64,000 nt of DNA from assembly GCA_951799425.1 (NCBI GenBank), contig OX637399.1, positions 31,556,701 to 31,620,700 on the forward strand. The letters are read 5' to 3'. How positions within the stretch are numbered: position 1 is the first letter of the stretch; the number at the start of each line of letters is the position of its first letter. Made by a program: the position numbers and the translations under genes. The notes below the pieces were generated by a model, which saw only the letters and a list, made by a program, of their open reading frames with translations, was not told the origin of the DNA and did not search any database. Of the stretch, positions 33,251-44,725 are shown piece after piece. The DNA comes from Ilex aquifolium (lineage: Eukaryota > Streptophyta > Magnoliopsida > Aquifoliales > Aquifoliaceae).

Positions 33251-33566
33251 CACTGTCTCTCTCTCTGTCTCATCTCTCTCTTTCTCTCTCCATTATTTGA
33301 GGGTCTCTCGGAGTTTCAGAGTTCTACTTCTACACAACCCCCCAAGCTGGCAGCTGGCATGTTGGCCCATTGTCAGGTCTCTCTCTCTCTTTTTACACAG
33401 TACACATACCCCCACCAAGGTTACCTCCAAAAGAATTCACAACCAGAACCACTGTGACCCAAAAAACCCCAACTTTCTCTCTCACATGGGCCTATAAATA
33501 TATGATCGCACCCTCTATGATGATTTGACCGACAAAGCCGTCATGACTGAGCTCTAGACACCATAA
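33251..33566 (+). promoter_or_regulatory. CT-rich leader/promoter of the SPL gene
   Basis: Two CT-rich tracts (about 33255-33295 and 33378-33392) and a TATAAATA at 33493-33500, 67 bases before the ATG. If the TATA box is used, the 5'UTR would be about 40 bases. If transcription starts near the CT tracts, as is common for SPL genes with long leaders, the leader would be about 300 bases and contain short upstream open frames. The sequence alone does not decide. Confidence 0.4.
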
Positions 33567-36500
33567 ATGGAACTGGGTTGGAGCTCTTCATCATCTTCTT
33601 CTTCAAACTCATCTGACTCACTCCATGGGTTGAAGTTTGGCCAGAAAATTTACTATGAGGATGTGGGTGCTGGAGTTCCGGCGAAATCTGCAGGTGGTGG
33701 GTCATCTGCCGGAGGTGGTCTTCCACCTCCGGCGCCGCCCAGGAAGGGGAGGAGTGGGGTGGTGCAGGGTGGACAACCACCAAGGTGTCAGGTTGAAGGG
33801 TGTAGCTTAGATCTGAGTGATGCTAAGACTTACTATTCCAGGCACAAAGTCTGTGGTATGCACTCCAAGTCACCTAAGGTCATTGTAGCAGGCCTTGAGC
33901 AGAGGTTTTGCCAGCAGTGTAGCAGGTCAGCTTAGATTTTCCTTTATTTTTTAACTAAGCATAGGTTTATTTGTTTATATATTTGTTCCTATTAGACACA
34001 TTATCCACACACACACACACACACATAGTTGTTTTGTTAATTTGATGCAGTAATGAATTAGGTGTTGTTTATGATGGAAGTCTAATTTTTTATTAGTTTA
34101 ATTAATAGGTTGCTGTGTTCAAGTTTTGGTTCTTTAATGTTTAAGGGGCTTTTTTATTGGTAGTATATGTATATAGTTTGTTTTGTTGGTTAGGTGTTGT
34201 TTTTGATGGAAGTCTAATTTTTTATTAGTTTAATTACTAGGTTTTTGTGTTCAAGTTTTTGTTTGTTTAATGTTGAAGGGGCCTTTTTTTGTTGGTAATT
34301 GTAATTTGGAGGATTATGGTGGACTAGATTCTTGGTGGGGAACTGTTAAAATTCTTGTTCATTTGTTTGGTGGTTGGGGTTCTCAGGTGTAGTGACGTGT
34401 GTTTTTGCTACCTTACTGTTTGTGTTCTATTTGGGGACTGATTGATGTCTGTGAATTTCATATTGCTGTCGGTGGAGTGGTGTATTTTTTTGGGTAAACT
34501 TCATCCACACCCTTGTATATAGGCCTAACTTCAACATCGCCCCCCGTCTTCATATATTAGTTATTTCCCGTGGCTGAAGGCGCGGAGTAATAAAAAAAAT
34601 TGTCAACATATTTGTATTCACATCCAAAATCAATCACAAACATAGAGGGAGAGATAAAGAAATTTAAGCACCGATTGTAGTGGGCAGTGGGAGTGAGCGG
34701 TGATAGTGGTGGTGGGCGACAGTGATGAAGATGGGAGACGGTGATGGTTGTGGTGGATAAGGCGACAACCGTGGTGGTGGTAGCAGCCGTGGGTGACAAT
34801 GATGATGATGATGGTGGGTCTTGAGTGACGATAATAGTAGTGGCAGTCGTGGGTGGCAACGGTGGTGGTGGTGGGTCTTGAGTGACGATGATGGTAGTGG
34901 CAACGCTGGTGGTGGTGGGTGTGGGTGGTGGTGGACGACGGTGATGGTGGGACGACGACGGTGGTGGTGGACAGTGATGATGGTGGTGGTGGGCATACTC
35001 CTACTCTTGTAGTGTTGCCCTATTGCTCTAACAGGTTGAATTAGGGAAATTTGTTTTGGGATGATTGTAACTTGGAATGTTCCTGGCTATTTGTACGTCT
35101 TTTATGTTTCTATGTTAAGAGGCACTTAGCAATTTTGTCGTGGGCTGCAGAAGTGAGCTTCCTTAGGCACATTAATTTTAAGGCCCAAACATAACGTTGA
35201 TATTTGCTGTATATGAGACCAGAAGATTGAAACAACACATTATGCATGAACAACCTTGCTTGCAGCTCCTAATGCTATGAATAGTCAAATGGGGCTTGTA
35301 TTACATACCTGTTGGATGCACAATGGAGTTTCCTCTTTTCTTTTCCTCATCCAAGAAAAATGTCATGAGCTCTTGGAAAATGGAGGATGCTGTTTTAGTC
35401 ACTGTGCTGAAGCTAAGATTGATATGTCAGCTATAAAAAATAGAAGGAACTATGTCGATGAACAAGACAAGGTTCGTTGGGAATGCCAATGGGTGGTTTT
35501 TCAGGTTGGCCTTTGGCAAATAAGGATTCCCTGATTGATTTAAGAATGTCCTAGTTGAACAACTTTATTTTGGTAGATACTAACTAGTAACTGACACATG
35601 CATTCCGGTTGTTTGTTCTTGGTTTATGTTTGAATTGACCGGCCAAGAAAATATATCATAAACAGTGGACAGGAGCACACCAGCGGTATGCAATGGACAA
35701 AGGCATATCAGTTTTTTGTTTAGAGTAAACTGACTGCTGCACCTTTTTCTCGTTGATTCTCTCCCGGGGATATGCTGCAGACAAGATTCTTGATTGATGA
35801 GATTAATTTTCAGGTTCTTGTTTATCCAAATCCAATAATTGTTGGCTGTGCATTTATCTTGATCCCCAAGTTTGTGGAATTTGTTTACCTGCCATCTTAC
35901 ATAAATTGGTGTCATTCATGTATGCAAATCACTAAGAATAAATAATCTTCTGGTATTTGGTCCGTGATTGTAAGCCATTAGGCTGAACAACACTTATCTC
36001 TAATTCCTCCTCTTGTCTCTTTCTATTGTAAATCTAACATGGTATTTGAGCCAACGATCCTTCACTACTCGTTCTTTTGCTCATTTTTCTTTTCCAGTAG
36101 GCAACATGAATGTTTCCGTTGATTTATTACAAGTAATGCAGTCCAACACCTCTCGTAAATAGTCACCAAAAAATTTTATCCAAGCAAAAAATCATGGTAC
36201 CAGTTTTGTCCTCTGTCCTTCTGATTGTTGATGCAGGTTTGATCAATTTCCTACAATCGTACTCTTGGATCTGCTGCTTTTAGCACCTTTTGTTGTCATC
36301 TGATTGTTCGTTGAAGCCTTTTTCCCGCACATTAGGCCTTCTCCAGCCTTTACTCGAATTTTTGCTCAAATTTGAGTAAAAAACTTGATTTGTATCAAAT
36401 CACTCGAATGGAAAAACTTAAAGGTGGTATAGAATATGTCCATTGGATCTTTAAGGGAAGGTAAAATCTGACCATTCAAGATTTGAGTAAAGATTTTAGA

Positions 36501-38567
36501 ACCCTTGATTTAAGTAAAAATTTGAGTCTCCCTTCATTTGATGTGGGTTTGAGTAAAGAATTAGAGGTTGTTTTTAGCCTGTTTTTATTCAAATTTAAAT
36601 TTGAGTAAGAGTTTGGGTAAAGATTGGAGATGCTCTTAGTCACTTTGATCTTCTTATTCGGAATATCATCATTGTCTTTAGGTCATCACCTCTGAAGTCT
36701 TCCTCATTGGCTATTTGCCACAGCTGTCTTGTTAACTGTTTCTTCTTCTTCTTCTTCATTATTGTCTTGTTTCCCTTGATTATACATTTTATAGAAAACA
36801 AGAAAACAGAGAGTGACAATGAAAAGGTGACTCTATCACAAAGTGGGTATGAGCCAAGGGAGGGGAAAGAGAAAATGAAAAGAGAAAGAAGAAAGTGACG
36901 GAGAAAATTTTGTTGCTTTTGAGTTTTGTCTCACTTTTCACTTTTCACATCGTCCAACAATAATATTTAGAGTTTAGGATTTAGGGTTCTTTTTCCTACT
37001 TACATTATACGTCTTGCTTTATTCTAGAATTCTCATAAAATAGGTTTCGAATCTTCATATTTGCCAGGTATTTTTTTTCTTCCAATTATGCTTCTCACCT
37101 TATCCAATATGACCCTATTTTTGCCCTTCTCATTGGCCAGTGTTGGATTTGTTGTGAACATGTAGTGCTGTGAACAGTCAAGCAAGAAAGAAAATCAAGA
37201 ATAATAAACGCAAAGTTACATGGTTCGGTAGAATTCTTCATACGTCCATGGGAGAAGTTGATTCTACTATACGAGAATCCTCAAAAGGTTTCAAAATATT
37301 TATAGGCCATAGTTGAAGACCTTGGTGAGGACCCTAAATCTAATCCTAGTTAAATGTTAGAAAGTTGGAGACCGGAGGAGGTGTTACCAATTCCCTCTCA
37401 TTTCTTTACTATGGTCTCCTCTTATTCAAAGTTTATCATGTGGGAACACTTGAAGTTTGTAGCCCCAATTGCCAATTGTAATGGGAACCACCACCTGCAT
37501 TTCATTTCAGACATGGTTGAATTGCAGAACTACATAAAACTTGATATGTTGCTGTTGCACTCTGTCTTGGTCGTCTTAAAATGCATTTTGATCACTATAA
37601 TGATGACAAGGTGTTGTGACATCCATTTTTTTTTTTTGTAATTAATACGTTCTCGTGTAACCTGTGCCAGGTTCCATCTGCTGCCTGAATTTGACCAAGG
37701 AAAAAGAAGTTGTCGTAGACGCCTGGCTGGCCATAATGAGCGTCGCAGGAAACCACCATCTGGATCTTTACTGTCCTCGCACTATGGAAGCTTTGCTTCC
37801 TCTATCTTTGGTTAAACATCACACTAAAATTCCTTTGAAATTCCTCTTGACCTATTAGAACTGTCGTAAATAACCTGTCTTTTGCATTTACTATAGTTTC
37901 TGCTGAATTTGAGTTGCGAATTTTAATGACCACAATGGCAGAAAACAACAGCAGAGCTGGTGGAGGCTTTGTGATGGACTTCACCGCCTATCCAAAAGTT
38001 ACAGGGAGGGATCCATGGCAAGCTACAAGAGCAGCTGATCGCGTTTCTGGCATTCAACTCACTTCAACAGAGAAGTTTCTTCCACTTGCATGGCAGAGCA
38101 ACTCAGAAAATCCTCCACCTGACCTTTTTCTGCAAGGATCTTCAACTAGGACTGGATATCCTTGTAATAACATTCCTCTAGGAGGATGTTTCACTGGAGC
38201 ATCAGATTCGAGCTGTGCTCTCTCTCTTCTGTCAAATCAGCCCTGGGGCTCAATTAACCGACCTGCGAGTCTTGGGGCAAATAACTTTCTGAATGCGGAT
38301 GGCATGCCCATTGTCCATTCGGCAGTTACGAATGGTGCGGCCATCAATCAATTTCCAAGCACCTCGTGGGGTTTCAAGGGCAATGAAGCTTGTAGCAGTT
38401 CACATGGCATGCCTCCTGATCTGGGTCGTGGTCAAATTTCAAACACTGCTAGCACTCACTATTCTGACGAGCTCGAGATGGCTCAGCAAAGTGGAAGACA
38501 CTACCTGGAAGTTGAGCACTCTAGGGCTTATGACTCCTCTGTTCAGAACATGCCCTGGTCCCTGTGA
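33567..38567 (+). CDS. SPL9/15-like: SQUAMOSA promoter-binding-like (SPL9/15-type) transcription factor, 3 exons
   Basis: Exons 33567-33925, 37671-37810 and 37942-38567 join in phase to 374 aa. The SBP domain covers about residues 74-149. Zinc site 1 is C74, C79, C96, H99; zinc site 2 is C115, C118, H122, C134. The bipartite nuclear signal [17 protein letters not shown] is at 131-147. The N-terminus is Ser-rich followed by [17 protein letters not shown], and the protein ends in NMPWSL, both typical of the SPL9/15 clade in my recall. These factors bind GTAC-core promoters and promote vegetative phase change, leaf-initiation timing and flowering. Exon 3 carries a miR156 target site. The SBP domain is split between zinc sites by a 3.7-kb intron. 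A strong GTGAGT overlaps the stop codon, so an alternative 3' splice is possible, but the family-like C-terminus favours the stop given. Confidence 0.93.
34680..35000 (+). repeat. GGT/GAT-rich minisatellite in SPL intron 1
   Basis: Imperfect tandem blocks of tggtggtggt and gatgatgat. The phrase GTGGGTCTTGAGTGACGAT occurs twice, 57 bases apart (34814 and 34871). The strand asymmetry (G-rich sense) is strong. Open frames through it encode only Pro/His/Thr or Trp/Gly/Asp runs and are not genes. Confidence 0.8.
36335..36635. mobile_element. Tourist/PIF-like MITE, 301 bp, in SPL intron 1
   Basis: Left terminus GGCCTTCTCCAGCCTTTACTC and the reverse complement of the right terminus GAGCATCTCCAATCTTTACCC are inverted repeats. 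Both sides are flanked by TTA (36332-36334 and 36636-36638), the 3-bp duplication typical of PIF/Harbinger elements. 'tttgagtaaa' motifs recur inside on both strands. Confidence 0.75.
38215..38234 (+). promoter_or_regulatory. miR156/157 target site in SPL exon 3
   Basis: GTGCTCTCTCTCTTCTGTCA is the canonical miR156-responsive element of SPL genes, encoding A-L-S-L-L-S in frame. It differs from perfect complementarity to miR156 at a single position, as in most SPL targets. It implies post-transcriptional repression in juvenile tissue. Confidence 0.95.
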
Positions 38568-39520
38568 GTTCTCCAGATTTCTCTGGTTTTACGGTCTCTT
38601 ATGGTGACTTGTGCCAATGTCTAAGTTGACTACTGTGGTCATCTTCTTTGGGATAAACCTAAGATGATTTTTGGTGTGTGTTTTGTGCTTTTGTTTGACT
38701 GATGAACAGGGCATTAGCCTTGTCTCTAGATAACCAGTATGTGGCTACTGTTTGTTTTTATATGACTTGTTCAGAAATTTTGTTTCATGAACACTCGGAG
38801 ATTCTATGTAAGAACCTCCTTCCCCCTGCCCTTCTTGGCCTGAAGTCGAACTGCCTTCCCTCCACCCCCCACCTCCCCCTGCGCTTCTCTGGTTCAGGTA
38901 TAGATGATCTCGTTTCAATGTGGATTAATTTCATTCTAATTGTGAGACATGTTTATAAGTAAGATTACTTTCAATCCATCAAGCGATCAAATTCGAATAT
39001 GCCATGTATTACAAGGAATGCAAGCCCTTCTAAGAAGTTATTGCAAGATCCAAAAAACTGCTGCTTTTTCCATGAGGTTATCAATGTTTAATTTACACCA
39101 AACACTGTAAGATGCAACACTGGAACCTCACCAATGCAGTTCCAATTATAGTAAATCGATGTGAAACAATCGAGCAATGCCTGCTAGAGCTCACATTAAG
39201 ACCTAGTAACTCTCGGAGCCAAGTTTATACGAGCACTGCAACTTCACAACATATGTTCTCTGATGCCAAACATGGGAAACAATTCAGATTTGTGCTCATG
39301 CCCACTTTAGAAGCAACCTTGATCTGATTGCATTTGAAAGAATTTGTCCTCCAGCACCTCACTTGTATTCTCACAAAAGAGGCATTGCCCATTTTGATAT
39401 GTCAAAGGAGTATGCCAGAATGTTCCACAAAACCCATCGGATGATTAGTTTTAGTTGCTTCCGCAAGTTATTGTTCTTGAACCAATAAGCATTTGGGACT
39501 TGTGCATTAAGAAGTCGAAC
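38568..39520. other. Convergent intergenic region (SPL and GPATCH11-like 3' ends)
   Basis: This should hold both 3'UTRs, running toward each other. I saw no gene in the gap. A 71-codon plus-strand frame at 39112 is antisense to the probable GPATCH11 3'UTR and has no recognisable feature. Confidence 0.6.
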
Positions 39521-42500
39521 CTAGTGGTCATCTTCATTTGTTCCCGGGCAGTTGGACAAGAGTAAATCCATTGATTCATACTGGAGGAATACAAAATAAA
39601 CAAAATAAGACATGGTTTTTGGAACAAGAGGGAGGAGGAGGAGGGGTAGGGGGGCCTGGGGAGACGAACAAAACTAATAGCGCCATCTAGGTTCTAACAT
39701 TCAACATTCTGACTTCACACTTTCTGCTTAGGCATTGCTCAATATAGTAAGTTTTAACAGACTCCCACATACCTGACATCCACAGAAGAGACAGTAGTGA
39801 TATTCATCTCTCAGCTTCATCAATATAGCTTGCAAATCCTGCATCAAAAAAAAAAAAGCAATCATCACTCCACAATGATCTGCTACTAGCTAGAGAAACC
39901 AAAATTCAGGTGTTCCATTTAATTAGCTTAAAAAAAAGATTCCTCAATTTTTTCATTCCATTAAATATTGTTAAATTGTTTTATTCTATATTGGTATATG
40001 GGCTGTGCCCTTCTCTATGTATATTCACTCGTCCCTGCTTCATGGCATATAAAGAGCTTCAGACAAGATTTAGCTCATGTGCCATAGTCAAATAACAACA
40101 GACCATATAAAGCAACAAGCTCATGATATTAGATTGTCAGTTGAACCAGTCCCTGCTAGCATGCACACTCTAATCTATTATCAGAGGGCCAGAACATTCT
40201 AAAGCCAGAGACAACAAAAAGATAGAAATCAAGAAAACACAAACCATATCATCCTAAGGGTAAAAAAAAAAATCTTTTACACCATGGATGTCCCAAAAAG
40301 AAGGGAAGGAGAAGATAATGACTCAAACTCTGACAACAATGCTGCAGCAAGGTAGTTGCTCCACTATCAAAATAAAACAGCAATTAAAGAGGCAGCCATT
40401 CAGAAACAACCACTTTGCACAAAATAAACAAACCAGACCCAAGCATCATGTTTTATTTATAAGAGAATCGGAGGGGAGAGAGCTGCTCAACGAATCGTTA
40501 GAAAAAGCGAATGAAGGCACACACGACACTTAAACATCATATCAGAATAGAAACACCACAATCCACTTGGTTAAGTACATATACTTCCTCCTGTCTCCTA
40601 TCTGAAAATTGATTTCTGTCCATATCATAAATTGGCCCACTATGGCCATGAGACCAACACACACCATAAAATCCTGAATTTTTTCAATTGACATACATAA
40701 AAAATAATCCAAGGCCGTTCTAGCTGACGAAGCGTATAAAGAAAAGTCTGATTGTGGATTATTGAAAAACTAAACTATAACACTAAAGCCTAGAAGAGAA
40801 AGAAAAAAGGTGTTTGGGTATCTAGAATTGGTTTAATAGTTTAATCCATGTCTCTGCCCATTAAGTAAATCTGAATCATAGGAAAACCACATTGAGCTGG
40901 TCTAAAAAGAGATTGGGTCTTTACCTGGAGGGCATACTTGAACTAATTTTGCACTGTTGACTTTACCAAACCATGATAAGCATAAAGCCAGTCAGTCTTG
41001 TCCTCAGTTTGCCTAGTTCTGAGGTTTGCCAAATAGATCCATAACAAAGGTACGGAGCCATTGTGGCTACTCTCTCTCATCGCAAGATGAAACGGTACCA
41101 CTAACAATTCCTCCGGAGTTCCATTATTGGTGGATAAGTTAAAAGCCCATTCTAACTATTCTTTATAGACACCCTTAGTGGCACTGTACAACAATCTAAT
41201 TATCCAAGCCATACCCCAGCACCAGGAAATTAAAATATGATCAAGAAATCAAATAAGAAGCTCTGTCCATTCCATTTCAACAATTAAAGTACTTCCGTGT
41301 ATTATGATCACAGGTCAAAGACAACAATGCCCAATGTTAGCTGCTGAAAAACAGGTGAAAAACTACATACTGTTTACAGTCCATTGCTCACATCTTATGC
41401 CCTCAATTATATTTTGTTTCAATTAATAAAACAGTGAAATCCACATTCTCAAGCTAAAACAGAATTTACACAATTTCAGTCTAACTTTAATTTTATTCAC
41501 CAGATATAATAAAGGCAGAGTGCAATGACCAATTCTTCGCATATATACATGGCAAAATTGATTTTGATGATTAAAATAGAATTTTAAATTTTCGTGCAGA
41601 AGCGTCGGATCCTTTTAAACAGAGAAGCACCAATTTGCAACATGATTTTGTGCAAAAAGAGGAAACCAATTACCGATTCTTATTCATAGAATCATAGGCG
41701 TAATTTGATTCTATTTCAGCAGCTACATAAAACCCATTTCAGCAAAGTTTCCCATTCACAATCTCCATGCTAAATGTTAGACAAAACGAGAATTGACATA
41801 CAGCTTAGTTCATAAAAATGCTAACAATTCCATTATTCAAGGATTTACAGCATTCCTGTTTTCGCACCAAAACAGAATTGCACACAGTCCCAGTGCAATT
41901 TTTCATACTAAAATCAACACACAATAATTATCACTTTATCAACAACAGCCACAATTCAATTTGAGGCAAGCATTAATGAAACCAAATTTCATTCCCAACC
42001 GCCAGAGGCTAAATAAATCAAAATGGCATCCACTTTCAGCCTAATTTTCTATGTTAACCAGCAAAGCACATCCAAAAAATTGAAACAGGTTCACAACTCT
42101 ATGCACAATATGCACGAATCAATTGTACAATAACAAAGCCATAAAGATACAAACATATATTTATATTGTCAAAACACTTGAAAAATAATACCTCCTCTGT
42201 AATTTCTTCCTCTTCTTCCTCCTCTTCCATTTCACCATCCTCCTCGTTCTTCTCTGCCTCCACAACCTCCCTATTCTCCAACTGTGCCAACGCTGCCTCC
42301 GCCTTCCGAAAATTTACAACAATTCTTCTGCCCTTCCACCGTTCTTTTTGCCGACACCCAAAATCCGCCATCATCTCCTCCTCCTTCCATCTATTTTTCT
42401 CAACATTCTCTAACTCTCTCCTCATCTTCTCCTTCCTCGGGTCCTCCCTCCCTATCCCAGCTCGGCTCCGCCTTATATCAATCCCCACCGGCTCTATTCG

Positions 42501-43059
42501 GCCTGCACCCTCCTTCCCCAGAGCCAATCCAGGAGTATAACCCATCTGCTTCAGCATCTTGAACCCAATATTGGATTGTGGAATAGCTGATTCTAGGTTT
42601 TCTAGGGTTAGTTGGTCCTCTTCAATTTGCTTCTTCTCTCTCTTGACTTTTCTTTCTTCTTGCCAGTTTACAGTTTTGGGTTTCTTGTTTGAAGATTGTG
42701 ATATTAAGCTCTTACTGCAAGAAACCTGAAAGAATGTGAAAATTTTAGGGTTAAAAGAAACAATAGGTGTACACGAACACATAATCACACATATTGTTCA
42801 CCACCTTCAGTAAAATTTTAGTCCACTTTGGGACTAGGGCTTCTTGTTTAAAGATTTGGAGATTAGGGTTTCGTGATTTCAGACCTTAAAGAATGAGAAA
42901 TTAAGGGGGTTTTGACTTTAGAGAATTTACGGCAAAAATACGCATTTAACTATTTTGTAGAAAAGGACTGACCTTTCTAGCAGAAGTTTTGGGAGGGAGA
43001 GAGGTTTCGGTGGGTAGAAAGTGAGATAGATCGCCCATGTAATCATCATCTTCTGCCAT
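39521..43059 (-). CDS. GPATCH11-like: G-patch domain-containing protein 11-like (4 exons)
   Basis: Exons in coding order: 43059-42973, 42725-42192, 39838-39773, 39580-39521, joined in phase to 248 aa. The start MAEDDDYMGDLSHFLP is typical of eukaryotic GPATCH11 (CCDC75). The G-patch lies at about residues 80-125 (SNIGFKMLKQMGYTPGLALG ... AGRIEPVGIDIRRSRAGIG). A charged coiled coil and a Glu-rich segment follow, then a C-terminal DUF4187-type module split over two tiny exons: DLQAILMKLRDEYHYCLFCG, then YESMDLLLSNCPGTNEDDH. The CxxC pair (YCLFCG) may bind zinc. G-patch proteins typically activate DEAH-box RNA helicases in splicing or ribosome assembly; the partner here is unknown. Intron 2 is 2.35 kb. 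The last two exons (22 and 19 codons plus stop) are easy for gene finders to miss, since the exon 2 frame reads on into the intron. Confidence 0.87.
39839..42191 (-). other. Long intron 2 of the GPATCH11-like gene
   Basis: A 2.35-kb intron with a GTATTA donor and a GATGCAG acceptor. I found no coding exon or recognisable repeat inside it. It has moderate base composition, unlike the AT-rich transposon-filled intergenic regions. Confidence 0.5.
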
Positions 43060-43071
43060 TGATGAGAGCTT

Positions 43072-43074
<3 letters not shown>

Positions 43075-43106
<32 letters not shown>
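43075..43106. repeat. (GA)n microsatellite upstream of GPATCH11-like ATG
   Basis: About 16 GA repeats lie 16 bases upstream of the minus-strand start codon, so in the mRNA the 5' leader contains a (CT)n tract. A minus-strand open frame starting at 43205 reads through it in another frame and is a shadow. Confidence 0.9.
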
Positions 43107-43108
<2 letters not shown>

Positions 43109-43180
43109 AGTCTTTGGAGTACACGGCCACTAAAATGGAGTTCTGAACACCGGATCTGGGCCTGCTTGGTATATTTTTGG

Positions 43181-43695
43181 GGGCTAATCTCATTTCACAT
43201 CCCAAATGAGATTTAGATTTTCACTTTATAGTTTATACTCTCAAATATTAAAAATTTTAATTTATACCCTCAATGTTATGAATTGATAGCAATATGGACT
43301 TGACTCAAACAGCTGTTTAGTTTTCCATCATAAATTGAAGAATGTGAGGTGCAAGTGCTTCAGACATGAGGATGAAGTATGTTCATCGTCGTAGATCTTC
43401 GTTTACAATCAATTTGACATTATTTAATGTATCGAAAATAAGATTTCATTAATCAGATAAAGATTAACCCAATTATCTGCAATTCACAAAGACGCCAATT
43501 GTCGTTGAATTTACATATAAGTTAATACCCGAAGCACTTGTAATTCACGTGATTTAATTGATGACGAAAACTAAACTAAAGTTAGAGCTAGGTTCACATT
43601 GTTACCAATTAATAATATTGAGGGTATAAATTAAGATTTTTAATATTTGAAGGTACAAATTAAAAATTAAAGCATTTGTGGGGATAAATTAGTCC
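43181..43695. mobile_element. Long-TIR Mutator-like MITE (family M1), 515 bp, perfect 9-bp target duplication
   Basis: Flanked by TATTTTTGG on both sides (43172-43180 and 43696-43704). The left terminus GGGCTAATCTCATTTCAC and the reverse of the right terminus GGACTAATTTATCCCCAC begin inverted arms of about 200 bases (shared TTTATACCCTCAATGTTATG / ttataccctcaatattatt, then TTAGTTTTCCATCATAAATTG / ttagttttcgtcatcaattaa). Long TIRs plus a 9-bp duplication indicate a Mutator-derived MITE. It lies just upstream of the GPATCH11-like gene and could influence its promoter. Confidence 0.88.
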
Positions 43696-43759
43696 TATTT
43701 TTGGTGATCATAATAAGGCCTTGGCAATAATTTACCACTTTGATACACCATTGATATAA

Positions 43760-43882
43760 AATTAGTGAGTTTAAGTTTAATGATAGCGAGTTTGAATAAG
43801 AAATATGACATTTGATCGGATCGGGAAAAAAATTAGTTGAGGTGCACAGAAACTGACTCAAACACCTCTTACCGTTAAAAAA
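43760..43882 (+). mobile_element. tRNA-derived SINE, family A, 3' part
   Basis: TTTGATCGGATCGGGAAAAA, ATTAGTTGAGGTGCACAGAA, ACTGACTCAAACACCTCTTA, CCGTTAAAAAAAAG. This is the typical family A 3' end with an A tail. The head is not clear. Confidence 0.55.
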
Positions 43883-44164
43883 AAGAAGAAGAAGAAGTAA
43901 ATATACAAATATTCTAAATTATCTGATTAAAGAATCCATATGAATTTAGCTAAAACCGGTATTAAATACAACATACACGATTATAAATAAATCGTGATGA
44001 GTTAAACAATTTTTAATACGACACAATTAAAATGTAACACCATCGGTCACAAACTCCACTAAAATATATTGTGTTTTTTTTTTGATTAATGGATATTCAA
44101 CCCATGTAAACTAGGGAGATTCTAAGATATGGAAACCTTCCCATTCAAACTAGTAGTGAGAGGT

Positions 44165-44250
44165 TTTTTTTTTTTTTTAATGATTAGGGATATTCGGGTC
44201 AATTTACGCGTATTTTAACTAATCTCCTTTCCGATCCGATAAAGAGAAAG
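44165..44250 (-). mobile_element. tRNA-derived SINE, family A, 3' fragment
   Basis: A plus-strand poly-T followed by ATGATTAGGGATATTCGGGT, CAATTTACGCGTATTTTAAC and CTCCTTTCCGATCCGATAAAG, the inverted 3' end of family A. Confidence 0.5.
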
Positions 44251-44594
44251 GTGTTAACATCACATATTATGTTAAAAATTAAAAACACAACAACAATTGA
44301 ATGTCATAATCTTTCTCTATATAAAAGTACAAAAGTACAACAACAGTTGAATGTCTCGATCTTTCTCTTTTTGAAGGTCTTTGTTTAATCTTTGCTAATA
44401 CTCTTCTATATTCATTCTTTTCCCTAAAGTATTACTGTATTACTACGGTGATCCTCCATTAAGAGTATTGACCCAAGCCTAAGTATCTTGTTATTCTAAA
44501 ACTTTGTTCAATCCTATTCAAGCCTTTCCTTTCTCTTCTAGGTGATATTCTTTCGACTTAATTTTTCACAACATACTTAAGATGGCCATGATAT

Positions 44595-44725
44595 GTTTTT
44601 TTTTGATTCAATGGGTAAGGGTGTCGTGACCAACTTACGCACACTTCGATTAATTTCTTCTTTGATCCGGTTAAAGGCATACCATCCACGTCGGAATTAT
44701 AATATTCATGATGGATAAATTTTAC
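44595..44725 (-). mobile_element. tRNA-derived SINE, family A, 3' fragment
   Basis: A plus-strand T run, then GATTCAATGGGTAAGGGTGT, CTTACGCACACTTCGATTAA, TTTGATCCGGTTAAAGGC and CCACGTCGGAATTATAATATT: the family A 3' two-thirds, inverted. Confidence 0.55.

Noticed and set aside
33493-33500. TATAAATA as the definite SPL TATA box
   Set aside because: It would leave only a roughly 40-base leader and ignore the CT-rich tracts upstream; without transcript data it is mentioned only as a candidate.
34557-34996. Pro/His/Thr-rich minus-strand frames of 100-110 codons
   Set aside because: Encoded entirely by the GGT/GAT minisatellite in the SPL intron.
37190-37400. Possible LTR-retrotransposon fragment in SPL intron 1 (phrases like 'acatggttcggtagaattc' and 'cgtccatggga')
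   Set aside because: The wording resembles LTRs of some plant Copia-type elements, but I could not find paired ends, a primer-binding site or any internal region, so it stays unsupported.
38702-38962. Extra 3' exon of the SPL gene after the GTGAGT at 38564
   Set aside because: The reading frame already ends with the clade-typical WSL and stop; the downstream frame carries no SPL features.
42166-42540. Ser/Pro-rich plus-strand frames of 92-124 codons
   Set aside because: Antisense to GPATCH11-like exon 2; serine runs mirror the Glu codons of the real protein.
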